64,000 nt of DNA from Pithys albifrons albifrons (Eukaryota > Chordata > Aves > Passeriformes > Thamnophilidae), in contig NC_092474.1 of NCBI RefSeq assembly GCF_047495875.1, forward strand, positions 8,928,501 through 8,992,500. The letters are read 5' to 3'. This document shows positions 13,101-28,100 of this stretch, in pieces. How positions within the stretch are numbered: the stretch's first letter is position 1; each line of letters opens with the position of its first letter. The notes under the pieces were generated by a model. That model ran no database searches and was not told the DNA's origin. It worked only from the letters and a program-made list of their open reading frames with translations. The translations under genes and the position numbers were made by a program.

Positions 13101-16100
13101 AGATAAATACCTGGTTCATTTCTCCTCACAGAGACAATTAAAAGCAAAAAAAAGACAGGCATTAAGTAGTTTCAGAGGATTTGTGGGGTTTTTTACTATA
13201 TGCATGCATATTCTAACAATGTAAATTAAACCATGTGATTTCTGTCTGATCTTCAAAACAATGACTTTCTGAAGTTTTCAAAAGAGGATATTTGAAGAAG
13301 GGAACCTAAATGGCTTTAAGATGGAGGTTTGGCAAATTTTATGGGAGGGACTATAAACTTACATAGGGGAATTTCTTAATATCTAAAACTTGAATTCTGA
13401 TACAAATTTGAAGTATCATACAAAGAGATTAAAAATGAGCAATATTACTTTTAAAAAAACCCATCTATTTACAGTAATACAATGTTTCAAGGCTCCTTTG
13501 GCACTGTGAGAGCTCAGTTTCCCCCCTTCAGTACATAATTTGTCTTCTGTTTTTGTTTTGGTTTGGTTTTGCACTTTTCATCAAAGCACTGGAATTCAGC
13601 TCTGACCACCCCATGGAGAGGATGTGGAGTACAATATAATACTGTGCTAATGGCATAAAATTATCCCCTGCCCACTTGTCATATCTGCTCACAGACTTGA
13701 AATTAAATCTATTCCCAGTTCTAGGATAAGATGTTCTAGCCCTGTGCCAGACTGACAAGGATTCTTTTTCATCCCCTGAAATGCCACGGCTCTGTCTGAC
13801 ATATGCTGCAGTCAGAGACCTGTGGTAGAGTTTTATTTATTCAGCCATTTTTTATTTCAGTACCCAGTAAACTTACGAATAATTATATACTCTTGCTTCA
13901 AATATTGGTCATCATTTTCTAAGAATGTTACAATTTCAATTATAAATATTTACATGGAGTTATGGCTTTGAAATGCCCTGCAGCAACATGCATGTAAGTA
14001 CTGTGACTTCAAGTTACAGCCTGATTTAACATACCTTTGGAAATCCCCACTTGCAGCCCCACCCCAGCTGAGTACAGCTGGTCAGATAACTCTCAGAAAG
14101 CTTGTTTTTTTGGCACTGTGCATTCCCCTACCCTGAAAAAGCTTCCTAGTTAACCAACCTAGCTCATTTTTCCTAAAAGACCTGGGATTTTCTAATTTTA
14201 AAAACATTTTTTAAAGTACCTTTATTGGTGAGACCCTTTAACGTTATCTCCAGAGGATTAAGTACTTCAATACGTTCCACGTTAAGAAACCTGGCTGAGT
14301 AGTTTGAAAACCTTAGATTTTGTAACTAAATCAAGTATACATCCTGAAACTAATAGTCTCTTCAGTGTCCCAATAGTATTTTAATTTCCTTTGCTCTTAA
14401 TATTTAGCCTACTTAAGAAAGATGGTAACAAATGAGGTAGTTAGTGTTCTGTGATTACTGTTCATGCTGACCAGTGGTGTTTTATTATTACATTGTCTTC
14501 ACCCATTTGTACCTCTTTGTTCTCTTGTGCTTAAAAGGTCAGCTCTTTTGTGCAAGCATACTGTTTTTCTTTTAAGCAATTATCTGACATAACGAGGTCC
14601 TGGCAAACACCACAGCTTCTGTGTTTTACATGCCAAGGCACAGGTATTAAAACATGGTATTAATCATTTTGAGTTTCAAACCATGTTCCAGCTACGCTCA
14701 TCTAGCCCGTCTTTCAAGAGCCTCCTTGCTTTTTGCAATGGTACTGTGCATCAGCTTACTGTTTCAAATTGTTTGAGTTCTCTATTCTGTTGAAATGGAG
14801 ACAGGTCAATCTTACAGAGTGATCCTGGCTCTGCCATTTAACATGTCATCGATATTTCAGTTACATTTATTACATTACATACGTGCACACTGGAAAAACG
14901 ATTCCAGTAAGGAAATCTGTTTCTGGGAAGTCATGCAGGTCATAAACAAGAAGATAGCAAGCCCTTCTTTCTTTTACATTTTGAGAGTGCAGTCGTTATT
15001 TCCTTTGAGTTTAAACCCAAACTCATTAACAAGTAGCCCAGGGCAGTCAGGAGTAGCCCAACATTGCAAACAAACCACCCAAAGCGTTCAGTTTGGAATT
15101 CTCCAGCCAGATGCGTGTTCTCCCAGGACTCAGAGCTGCCGCCTTGACTTTCGTTTGTTCATGTCCATGCCAGTCTGCTTGGCAGACAAGACATTAAGAA
15201 GAAGCAAGGAAGAAAAGGAAAGACTAAGATTCTCCTGGGGTAACTCCTGCTGTCTGTTGTGATTCTGCTCATCTGTCTCCATCTCACATTGCCAAATTCC
15301 CAACAGCGTGTCTGCACATGCAGAACGCCAGAACACATTTCTGACTGAAGCATTTAGTGTTACATATAAATATTAGTGAATAAGACACATGATATAATAA
15401 TGTGAAATCATCATCATAATGCAAAGTTCTTAACTGTGGCTTTTTAATTATTGGTACAGTGAATCATTGCATGCAAATCTCTCTAGGCAATCAAGACACT
15501 TCATGTTGTTGGCATTGTCATGGTATTATGTGGGGATAGTTAATAGGTACCTTATGCCCCAGATACTTGTCTTTTCTAGGCATAATATGATTATGAAAAA
15601 GAAGCTTATATACAATTTTTTTTTTACTCCTCTAAAAATTTTCCAACAGGTTTCTTTACACAATTGCTTTCTTGCTCCATAACAAAACTCAGTTTTGTAT
15701 TGTGTACTTCACAGGACAGTTTTGATGGCCCTATGATTTAGCATCGTGCTTACTGAAAACAAAATCTGGTGAAGAATAAGAGATTTTTTTACTTGCACAG
15801 TAAACCATGAGGTTTTTATTAAGATTTGGATGGGCTTGCAATGTACAGTTTGGTCTAAATTGCTGCAATTCCTTTTACTAGTATTGAGTTTCAGTGCAAT
15901 TCTTGAAGCAGCTGCTACTGGTCAAAAGGACATTTTGTAAAAGTAAGTCTGGATTATCTGTACAAGTAAGTGTCCAATTTAAATCCTCTGCTCCCCCCCA
16001 CAGAGAAAATGAGTGAGGCTGGTTTAAAAGGATCCTTTGTGTAGAACAAATGGAGTGGAGAGAATCTGCCTTTCAGCTTTTTTCCTGGTGCCATATCCAG

Positions 16101-19100
16101 ATAATTTGTTGACATCTGTGGTCTTTAAAGAAAATGCAAATTCTTTCATTTTAGACCAAGATAAATTTCTTACTTAGGAGGGCCAGGTTTCCTAAATCAG
16201 ACGTGGTATATTAGAAAAATAAGAGTAAAATGTCCTCTGAACAATGAGTATTGGAGTGTTGAATGATTTTGTGTTCCTGAAATTAGACCCCTTAATTTGT
16301 ATTTAAGTCTAGGTAAAAGTCATCTGAGTTAAAGTCACACTTTTGCATTTGTTTGTTTAGCTTCAGGATGTGACTCACTCACTCATGTTCATAAAAAAAA
16401 CCCAAGAAACTATGAAAAAAGTAAAAAAAAAATCACTTTAGATGAATTTTTCTCTGTTTTTCTTTTCTTAGCTTCAACTAAGAAACATACTTCTTCCAAT
16501 CAAAAGTATGTCTCTGTAAGGCCAACTGTTCTGATCCTTAAGAGTGTTCACCTAAGTTATCCCTTAGAAACAGAGAGTCCTTCCACAGAAAAAGTTAGGA
16601 AAGCAAGTGAAGGACACTAATTATTAGAGTTAATAAAATGTGTTGCTATGGTTGCTTGTTAACATATAAAACTGGAATTTCTTTTTAATATTTAGACATA
16701 ATTTAAGAACATGATTCTTAGGAGCTTATCCTGGAGCATTCAGGAAAGAAAATTTTGGAACATATTGACATAAATCATAACATTTTGGACAAGGTAAAAG
16801 ATACCAACAAATTAAAAATATTAAATACTATAAGGAAGCTTCAGGTGAGTAGCTGGTGAATTATCTGAATGAAAAAAAAAATGAAAGTCCAGGTTGTGGT
16901 TTCCCAGCAATGCCAAGTATGTGCACCTGCCAGAGATAGAATTCTACCCCAGAGTTCCCATATACCAAATAGCCACCTTTTCCCCATGTCCTCTCATACT
17001 GTGGTTTGTTTCTTCCAAGCAGTTCTGTGTATGCTGCACTATCACATTAAACTAACACAATTCATTTTACAAGCTAATTGAAAATAATGGACACATATAT
17101 ACCTTGTAAAATTTTTCCTATTCATATTTCTGTGGATTCAAAGAACTAGCAGTACTTCATAAGTTTTGTGTGATTCTTTGTCACATATTATTTGTAATAA
17201 TATAATCCAGTAATTCTGAGATAGGATGAAAAGGATAACAATGGAGGAAAAAATCAGTAAGCTTACCATTAACTCTAAAAAACTCATTTAAAATATAGCT
17301 TAGTCTGTAAATGCAAATAAGATGATTTGCCTTATTCTAGATCCTGTTTGAAAATCACTACCCACTGTTGTATAACTGCCATTCTCTGTTCAACAGAGAT
17401 AAAGGCCTGGTGCTCTTACTTCGGCAGGATGGAATCTCGCAGTATTTCCAGTATATTCCATCCTCATGTTCTGCAATGTAGCACCACGGGCTGACATCTC
17501 CATCAGGATTTCTGAAAGAGACAAACTGAGTGAGTGAAAGTCATCCATTTTTTTAGAAAACCACATAAAAGCCAACCTTCTTAAGCTTCAGTGACATCAC
17601 CATTTTTGCTCTAATACCTCCCGCTGGACTTACATAGCAAGAAAAAGCAAAAGTGGTCAGGAAGTTCAGATAACTCTGGTTATTACAGTACACATCAAGT
17701 GTAAGATGCTCATAACGCCTAAAATGAAACATCTTTTTACTTTAAAAGGTGCAGAGTTATTTCTGGTAAGTACTGATAGAGAGAAAGATTTTCAGTCCCA
17801 TGTGCTGTGTTGCAGGTTCCACAGACACCTGAACTTGATTTTCTGCCTTGGTACGAAATAGTTCAAATTTCATCTTTCTGTAGGTATGATGATAAAGGTA
17901 TTTAGCTGATAAGGTCTTCTTTAGGGAAAGACTGAGTTATTTTCTTTTCCTTCAGTAAAAGTGAGTAAATCTGTTCCAGAGATCTCTTTATATTGATGGA
18001 TAATTCCTTATGTGTTCATGATCATGATGATTATCATTAGCATTATAATTATTTGCTGTTGTGTAGCATCACTTACAAATGCATACCTAATTAGTCATTA
18101 TATTATTTGAAGTCTTTTCTATGTACACTTTGAAAAGCTATTCACATTGAAAAGATCTGTTTGAGAGAATAAATCATTATTTTGGACAGTCAGGTTGAAA
18201 TATGACCTTTTCTTTGAAGTAGGACTAGTTAAAATATTTTTATAATGAACTTTGGCATGAATTCTATTAATGCGTGTTGTCATTGATGCATATTAGCAAT
18301 TCTTTTGTGGGAGATCCAATTTTAGAAATGCTGGGGATATTTTTTGGTCAAGTAACAGATTGCTGAAGACAACTGGTGAGTTGAGTTCAATCTAGATGAT
18401 TAAAATGTTGCTAGTTAGGCTTTGAAGCAGATTAGTAAAAGTAGTGGACAAGGGAAGCCTAAGACTAGCATGCTAGGAATTTAGGGGTAATGGTAAAGCT
18501 TCCAGTAGGTAAAGAAAGTAGAAGACTAAAACCAAGAAAAAGCTTGTACTCAAGTTAACACATTTTCCCTTGTCTTCACAGTTACAGGAATTTTTGCATT
18601 TACATCTCCATGACAGAAACAGTCTGTCTGGAATTGAATCATGATAATCACACTCTACAAATAAATGCCTTAAAATGTGAGGATATTGTAGAGAAACCTA
18701 ATGAATTTATTTAGAAATCTTTGTCTTGAACCTTAAAAGTGCATACAGTTAGAAAACAAGTGTCTGTTTTTCAAAATCTCCAAAAACTTCAATCTTCATA
18801 GTTTTGTTATGGTTGAAATGAGGTTTAGTGGAACATCATGAGGCATTTCCATCTTAACAGGGTGTCTTGCAGTAAACAAAATATTCCAAATAAGGACCAC
18901 CCATGGAGAGGTAACATGCTTCTGATTAATGCTTGAAGTGTAAAATTAGATTATTCAAATTTTGTCCCTAAAATCAAATCTCAAACCAATACATTATGCC
19001 TTAAAAAAGCCTTCTGAGTTATGTGCTGCCTCAGAGAAGGGCAGATCAACTTGTCCATTGTCACCAAGCAAATGAATGTCAGCGAAAGAGGTGAAACAGC

Positions 19101-22100
19101 TGCATCACAGGCCTCGACAACATTTGGATGCTAAATATATGCTCTGGCCCTCTTAGTGACTTTCCAAGCTTTCTTTCAAGAGAATGAGAAGTTAAAAGCC
19201 ATTCATTAGTTAGGCTTGTTATTCCAGAACATTCCTGGGCCAAGCACTACAGCGTAAGGAAGGAAACAGCCAACCTTCCATCAAACTCCAGCCCAAAGAG
19301 GGTAAGCTAACACCTAGTGGACTGAGGTAAAAAAAGCTGTATTTGGTAATTAAGTAATTTCTCAGGTTTATATATCAGATATATATGAGAGCTTCTTGCT
19401 ACTTAGAATACTTAGCAAATTCTCATTGACTAAGTAAAGCAAGACTCTAATAAGAGTTTCTTGAATATCTGGATAAACATGCAATTTCTTATGCACATGT
19501 TTGCACGGCTCATACAAGCTTGTTTGGCTTTGTACTAAATGATGCATTAAACTGAGATGACTGCCAAAAAGGAAGATCCTGTAGGTACAGTCTATCTAGA
19601 ATATTGCCACACAGCAACAACCAAAATTGCACTCTTCATTCTGCTTTTTGTATCACAGATAACTCTGTGGCCACTGGACTGTTCGTAGCTCCCAGCCAGT
19701 GTGCTTGCTGAGACACACAGCTCTGTATGTGTCAGGAAAATTGGGGTGCACTTGGTGCTGCTGGGCTGAGGCAGCCTGTGAAGCTGACATGAAATGTTTT
19801 CAATGGGAAGACTGTCCTTCCAGTGCTCACATGCCAATCTGCTACTAGACAATTTGATGTCTATTTGGTTTCTGGACCATTTTCTAAAGAGAATGCCCAA
19901 TTTCTGCAGAATTTCTTTTGTAGGTGGTTGTAGTTTGCTTTGCTTCTGTAAGGTTGCTGAACTGATTGAAAGAGAGTCACTTCTGAACTTGGCAATAATG
20001 ACAGTAAGAAACAGCCTCCTGAGTCCCTGAAGACTGGAAATGTACCTGACTCCTTTCATCAATGGTGCTCTTCTGTCTGCTGCATGTAACAAGATCTCTT
20101 TTCTGTGATTTCTTACTCTCCATTAACTGTCTGGCTCTGGCTGTGCCATATTTTCTTGAATGCCAGTTTCTGATTAAATAAGGAAAAGATCTTGGATCAA
20201 GAACCAGGACTCTATATTCATGACAGAGCAATTCTGCTGAACTGCTGCATGTTAATTTTGTCCCATTTATGCAGCTTTATATTACTTAGAGTGAAATGAT
20301 TTCAACATGAACAGAGGAAGTGTATAGTCCCTACCCTAGAATGGCTACAACCTGTTAAGCAAAGTCATCTTTCAGCAGAACAGATACGTGGTTTGAATCT
20401 TCTCACAAAGGAGACATTAGAGGTTTTCTTGCTATGCCCCAGATAACTCAGTTCTTAATCTCCTGGTTTAAACATCACTGTCCCCAGTTCCCAGTGAGAA
20501 AGAGATGCATCACAGATGAGCTGATTATGGCTCCTAAGTTCTGAAGTTCTCATTTAAGTTCTGTTCTAAGTTCTATCCATAGTTATGGAGGACTTCTCTA
20601 GAAGGCAAGGAAAGAGTAGTGGATCTGCCATGGTTGAAGCTGGTATTGCAACCCCTGACAGGTGAGGTTCTGAATTCAAGTAACAACTCCAACTCGCAGA
20701 ATAGCTTAAGCTCACTTAGAATTTTTAGTGACTATGTAACTTGCATAAGCACAAAACTTGGAAACAGAGTGTACAGCAGGACCAGGCTTGTAACATCCCA
20801 CAGGCTCCTCCCGACATTGACTGTGGTGCTGTACTTCTGATTTGGATCAATTTTTTCATTATCTTCACCTTTTCATTTATAGGTAATCTGTAGTCTTTCT
20901 CTGTCATGCCAGATTATAAATTGGACACATAAGGACTGTGCTGAAAAAGTATGCGTGCTGGGTTGAAAAAATAAATTACTAATGCTACTTGTAGGTCCAG
21001 GGTACTGATTACAAGATAAACCAAAACCTGTTAGATACCCATGGTTATGACATTCTTCACTGCATGACAGGAAGTTTCCTAATTTTGTGTCAACCACTCA
21101 GAGTAACACTGGGTATACAGACAAAGTTAGCAGCAATGTGATATTTCTTACCTGCAGTAGTTATGCTCTCCAAGCCCTCCCTCCCCATTGGGGTATTTCA
21201 CAGTGTTATATGGATGCTCAAAGGTCTCATTCCAAAAAAGACAAGGTTTCCCTGCATATTGGGAAGTCTGGTTCTGAGTGCCACGGTAGTCAGCCCCATT
21301 TGCTGTGTAACATTCTGGGAAGAAAGAGAGATGGAAAAAGAGACAGAATTTATGGAGGTTTAGTGTTTGGTTGTTCTTCCCTCACCCTCCACCCCATCTC
21401 AAATAGGCCATGTTTCCTTTAACTAATACGTTCCCTGCACTGTTTAGGCCACTAAACATGCTGGCTGGGATTTTAGCTTTCTCTCAGAGTCAAGCATCTA
21501 TTGAAGAGACTTACGATATCATCACTTTTAATAAACAATGTATAAGGCAGGTGGTTTACACAATGAACATGCATTTTCTGAATAAACATACCACTTTTTT
21601 AATATTTTCCCTGTGTTTTACTCATTAGGATGACTCTGTTAACTTGTTAATTTTCCAAAAATGATATTATATGACATTATCACTTTGCCACTTATTAGCC
21701 TATTACCCAAAATCTCATGTCACTTCAGCTAAAGTTGTAAATATCTGCACTTTTAAAGTGAAAGACTTTGTAGGCATGGACTTTACAAACATCTGAATTC
21801 TGATTTAGAAAAAATCTTGGGCATTATTTTCCTCTGGCCTGAACTGCCTTAGAAAGGTATCCCCTTTCGTCGACTACAATAATGACACTGTGATTTGCCT
21901 CCAAAGCATTTATACTTTCAGATTAAAAACTGTGGGTCAGTATTCTTCTGCCTCGCTCATACTTTCTCCCATTTGTTTGTTTTTCTAGCTTTCTAATACT
22001 CAGCAAGTTAGAAATCAAAGCAGACAATGATTTCTCTAGTCACCAAATAGACTATGCTCTTCTCAGCTGAACTACAAATCTCATCCTGCCTGGCTCTGCT

Positions 22101-25100
22101 GTGCCTTGTTAATCACAGAATCACAGACTAGTCTGGATTGAAAGGGACCTGAAAGATCGTTTAGTTCCAACCCCCCTGCCATGGACATGGATACCTTTCA
22201 CTAGGTATCTTTTGATGAAATAAATATTCATATGAATATTTATGAATATTTTACCTCAGACAAAAACTGCAAAACGTTTTTTATTACCTTATGCATTGTG
22301 AGGGTGATGGGCATGGGAACAAGTTGCCCAGAGAGGCTGTAGAATCTCTGTCCTTGGAGATCCTCAAAAGTTACCTGGACATAGTCCTGGGCAACCTGCT
22401 TTAGGTGGCTGTGCTTGAGCAGAGCAGCTGGAGGAGATGACCTCCAGAGGCCACTTCCAACCTCAACCATTCTGTGATTCTGTGATCATCTTTCAGAAAA
22501 AATCATTATATCTATTGTACCATAAAAAAGTCCATCCTGTTTATAATTAATACTTGCTACCATTTATCATCCTTGCATTTATTTAAGAATAGGATTAAAA
22601 ATATAACAGTCCATGACAGAATTAAAACTGCTGTGTTACACTGCTGTAAACATTTCTTGGTACTGAATAGCATAACTGGGGAAAGTCCCAAATACTTCCT
22701 CCTTAACTGTAGGCTGTGAAACCTCCTGTTTGATTTGACAGTATTCTCTGTAGAAACTGTATTAGCGCTGGGAGACGTTATCCTGCCCCGAGGGGACGGG
22801 AGGATGCTCTGGGTGAAGCATGTGCTGATCTCAGCCAGCCCTCAGGAGACACAACTTACAAAGCAAGGCTACAAACACCTGTGTGGCTGCAGTTGGAAGA
22901 GGGGAAAAAACCCAACACACAGCTTAATAGTGATATTATCAGTTCACCAATTTTTTATTTAGAAATACTCTGGGAGACAGAAAAACGTATTATTAAAACC
23001 ATGCCTTTGAAATTAGTTTAGTCTGGGCCCAGAAATATCAGAATGGTGCAATTATAATAATCATTTCACAGGTTTATTGCACAGCAGATGAAAGGCAGTA
23101 TTTTGTGCCTTCACTGTGCGTTTTCATGCCTAGGCAGGTTAGGATTTCTATTAAATGAAATTTTGTTGCTGAAGGCACACAGAAGGGATGTCTGCACAGC
23201 CATTAATGTATCCTGCTATCATCTGTGGACAGAAAGCGATATCATCTAACAAGCTTCAGGTCAATACTCCTCCTTACTGTCATTGCCCTGACTGCCTCAG
23301 CCATGCAGGTGGGCTGCACACATTTACTTGAAAATGCAAATCTGAATTACCAGGATTCAGGCCACCACAAGTATATGTGCAAACATATGAAAAAAACCAC
23401 TATAAAGTCACCAGTGCTGTAACTTTCTTCAATGCCTCTCCTGCTTTGAAGTTAATATAAAAGCTTTAGTAAGTTATAGCTGAAAAATACAAACTGATTA
23501 ATTTAGAAGAGAGAAAAACATAATCAAACTCTATAAACAAAATAATGTACAGTATAAAGAAGCCATTGTGAGAAGTGATAAACACATCCAGAAAAGATGT
23601 CTACATCAGTTTTGTACTATTACTTCTTTTTTTTGCTTCTCACTTCTAAATGAGAAGTAATATATACTAACATCTCCTCAGAAATGCAAGGAATGCTACA
23701 ATACCTGAATGTGATCTGGCACACAAGCCAAACTCAAGTTAACACCAGCCCATTTTAGGGTCTGCTAAGACTGGCCCATGCTTTAACTTGCAGTAGCAAC
23801 TGACTTAAATTTTCATGTCAGATTTTTTTTAATTGATTGTCTTCAAACTTCATTACACCAATACTTTAGGAACAAAGGAAGAGTCAGACCTCTCTTCATT
23901 CCTCTCAGCTGTAGCCTTTTGTTCCCAAGACAACAGGTAGCTGTATCAATGCCTCCTGTGTTCTTTCACAGCATCAAGAGATTTGGGAAAAATGTGCCAG
24001 CTGAGCTGTAATAAGCTCCCCTGGCTCAGTCAGCATCTAGATGTGGAAAGGGGAGGAGTGACACACCATGCAAAATAACACTGATTATCCCCAAAACACT
24101 GAAATGAAAACTTCCAGTTATGGAACTTAGCTGTTACCGAAAGAAATACATAACCTTTTGTATTACAGGGAATTTGCTAGGAAATGTTCATTTTGTTAGG
24201 GATTAATTATGATTTTGCCATAGCACTGGAGTGCAATCTTTTCAAATAAATACTGGCATTTAAAAATCAGGTCAGTTGTCCTTTCTATGCTCCCTCTGGC
24301 TTCTTGTACACCGGCTCACTGGCTGAGCACAGGGAACTAGAAAGTCCTTGATTCAGAGTAGCACTACTTGGCAACAACTAAAGCATCAGTGTGTTATCAA
24401 CATTAGTTTCATATTCAATACAAAACATAACACTGTACCAGCTACTAAGAAGAAAATTAACTCTATGCCAGCTGAAACCAGCTGAATCAATCCTACTTTC
24501 TTTTACTTTGAACAGCAGCTTTGAGATCTGCTGAGGTACATTTTGTACAGTTTTTCCTATAAAATTCGTAGTATCATAGTTGCAGATCTCAGCATATTCA
24601 GTATCTTGGCAGTGAACAGCTGAATTCTTCTATTTGTCACATGCAGTGATTTCATCTTATTTTGCTGCATGACAGCCAAGACACTACCTTAGTGATCTCA
24701 CCATGAAATGAATATTCCCAGTGTGCTCAAGGTGCAAAGTAAATGTTTCATCTCCAGACAGACCAGTGTCCTCTTTATTTCAAATCCATGTGCAGCACTT
24801 TAAAAACTCCTAAGACATTCTGGAGAACAGGAGGTTAGAACCTTCACCCTGCTTTTCATTTTGCACCACTGGTGCAGTAATTCTGTGAAAAGATGAGCTT
24901 AAAAAAGGTCAGCCAGATTTGTCTGCCCAAAACTAATTCAGAAGAGGTCATCTAAATGAAATGGTCAGAAAAGACTGGACTGAGCACTCCTGGTAAAACT
25001 CTTGGGCTTACTCAAATTATCTGATTTCTCTTTGGTAGATTATCTAGAAGGGGGGGGGGGGGCAGGGAGAATAAACCAACCAGGAACAACCACCTCTCCA

Positions 25101-28100
25101 CTATTGTGGCCTTATGTCGACTGATAATTCCACGATACTTTAGACTATGAAGCCCTTCTTTTGGAATCTAACATGGTAATTGTGACTCAAGTTCTCTGAA
25201 TTTCAGCAAGCCTTACTCCTTAGAGTTTTGCAAGACTGTGATAAACTATGACAGAACTTGCACTGTATTCAAGTCCTCTCCCAGGGGTAAGGGACAGACA
25301 CTTTGTGGACACTAAAGCTGACAGCTTTCTAGAAGGCATCAGAGTGCCAGTGTGCTTGATAGGTTTGCCATGTGGTTTCTGTTCATACATCCAAGGCTAA
25401 AACTATCCTGTCAGCCAGAAACCTGCATGAAAACACTCGTGTTTCAGACAAGACACAGAGAAAGCTGTGACCACTCAAATCTTGAAGCATCTGACCTCCT
25501 CAGATTTCCAAGATCTTACTCAGCTGGGTTTCAGACATAGTCTGAAGTAGAGGCTTATGCCAAATCTGTGATTAGCATTAGTGTCTGTGATGATTTCACT
25601 CTGCTAACTGCCTAATGACCCTGCCATTTCTACTGTTTGGTGGGGAATGTCTGGGCTCACCTTCACAGTGGTTCTAGTAATGAAAACCTGGAGGTTCAAA
25701 CAGGTGCCGTTCAGGAGAATGCTTATGAGCCTTGGTGAAAAAAGATGGACAGCACTTTGTTGTCAGGGCTGTTTTGTTTACAACACACCAGGTGGCATGG
25801 TTGACAGAAAAGTCATTTTTTGAAATGAATGTGGGGACTAGGTAAGTATGTATTGAGTGGCAACTGCTAGAAAGAAAAAGTGGAAATCAAGACTAGGGAC
25901 GTTGTCCACTATGAGTGAATGCTCAGTGTGCAATACAGGTTCACAATTAGTTTTATTAGAGCCAGATCAACATTTGGAAGATCAAACAGCAGCTGTTGTA
26001 GAAATTTTTTCCATCTGTGTAGGTTTCTTCAGTGTAGGGACCGTCCAATGATCAGTTGCCTTTGTTACTCTGGGACTGCCTGCACTCCACATGGGCGCCA
26101 CTTCAGCATCAATTGAAAAATTAAGGTAGTGCAGACTTTTCTACTGAATGAGCTGCTGATGATGAATCACTGACATTTCAGAGTCTGCACTGGCTTCCAG
26201 TGATTTTCTAAGATGGACTTCCACATAATGGTTTTAATCTCTGAAGCCCTTAGTGTCAGGAGGCCCAGCTACCTGGGAAACTCTCATTTTGTGCCGCATT
26301 ACCAGAGACAGAAGTAATGCAAACATTTCATCTGTGCAAAGGAGATGAAAAGCAAAGCAAACAGCTATTTACTTCTCAAACACTCTTGTGGCTGACAAGT
26401 GGGAAATCTTACAAATTTTCTGAGCATTCTTCAAAGTCCATATTCTCAAAGACCTATATTTAGTGACATTACAAATTGCAGATTGAAGAGATGGAGGTTC
26501 CAGGATGGTTTAAATGACTTCTTAGAGTACTTTTCAAGTCTGAGGCCCAAACGTAGATTTTGAGACTGAAAATTCAGAATGACAAACTTGTTCCTAGTTC
26601 ACTGGAGAGAAAAATAAAAAATTAACTTACTTTGTTTGTTTGCTTTGCATTCTGGAAGCTACATGGAGTGCCAGAGAGATCGATAATTATCAACCACAAA
26701 CTAGCCTACCCAAGCCAGAAATTACTCAACCAGCTACTGCCCAATAAAAAGCAAGGTTTTCTTTTAAAAATCTGCACAGTAATGAAAGATAAATGGAAGT
26801 GGCTGCTATTTAAGTCTTGGGTTTCAGTACAGTGGTGTGATAGCCAGAACATTAAATGCTCTGTAAGGCTGGAGCAAAGAGTAAAGGTTCACTGAATTTA
26901 CATGCTCTAAGTCACTGCCTGCTCTCCCTTGTATTTCTTACAGCCTTTGAGAACAGTCAGAAAAATGCTTAAGTACAATATAAGGATATGAAACCAAATG
27001 GGCCAGGTCTGCTAAAGACTCAGGGCCAGTTGCTTGATGTGCTTGCATAGTATTCGAAGAGCAGTTTTAAGTCAGTTCCATTCACCCTAAACTGGTTTTC
27101 CAGTTCTTGCTGGAGACTGCTATTTAAGCACTCCTCCTTAAATGCAAGCACTGTCTCTAGGTGCAGATGGCAACAGTTACAGGCACTAACCAGATGCTGC
27201 AGTCTCTAATTTGATTGAAAGGGTATAATTAGCCAGCAGAAACACTTCAATGGGAAAGTAATGCAGAGAGGAAAGGACAGAAACCACTTAACTGATGCCA
27301 AGATACCCCGCCAGTAATGGAGGCAGGGCCCATGGATGGAAGGGAAGAACACCCATTACCTTCTTCAGATGAGAACATTTTTGTTTCTCTGGAGATGCAA
27401 ATAGGGATTCTATTATCATAGGTTGCCACAGTTCTTCATGTGGGAACACTGATTAAAACCAGAAGAAGCTTCAGGAGATGAAAGCCACATATATGGCTTC
27501 TGTGGTCATTATTAAAAATATTTTTAGCATTGCAATGGTTTTCTTTGAAGATGCAGTTTTATTGATTGAACCAAAAGAACATTTGCATACTGTCATATGA
27601 TTGGTCAGGGGGAAAAAAATCTCATTTCATATTATGGAATGATGCAAAATAAAAGCTTTTGGGATGTATAAAGCAGGTTTAGACCTATCCAAGTCAAAAA
27701 ATAGAGTAGTATTTTTACAGTTCAATACTTTTCCATTCCAATGCACACTAATATAACACAAGCCCTTTATGGAAATTATTAGGCTTGTGTGCCTAAACTG
27801 TAAGATTAACAAACCCCCAAAACACAACACCGGGTGCAAGCTTTGTTTAAAGTTACCATTTTTAAAGTTGCTAGAAAACAATTTGGAAAACTCCCTATTT
27901 GGTAAAGCAGTTTAATTCTGATGTGATGCTATGAGGGCACTTGGTTAGCTGATCATTCTTCCTTTACAATGTAGGGGCACTCCGTAAGTATTTCAAAAAT
28001 CCTACCTTGTCTCCACACAAACAGACATATAATTGCTGAAACTAAGTCCTCAAAAACAGTAATTTTTGCTGGTCAGAATGAGAGACTTATTTAGCATTGG

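Noticed and set aside
14795..15262. 155-codon plus-strand frame in KREMEN1 intron 3
   Set aside because: No domain, no splice context and no compositional support for coding; antisense to the intron.
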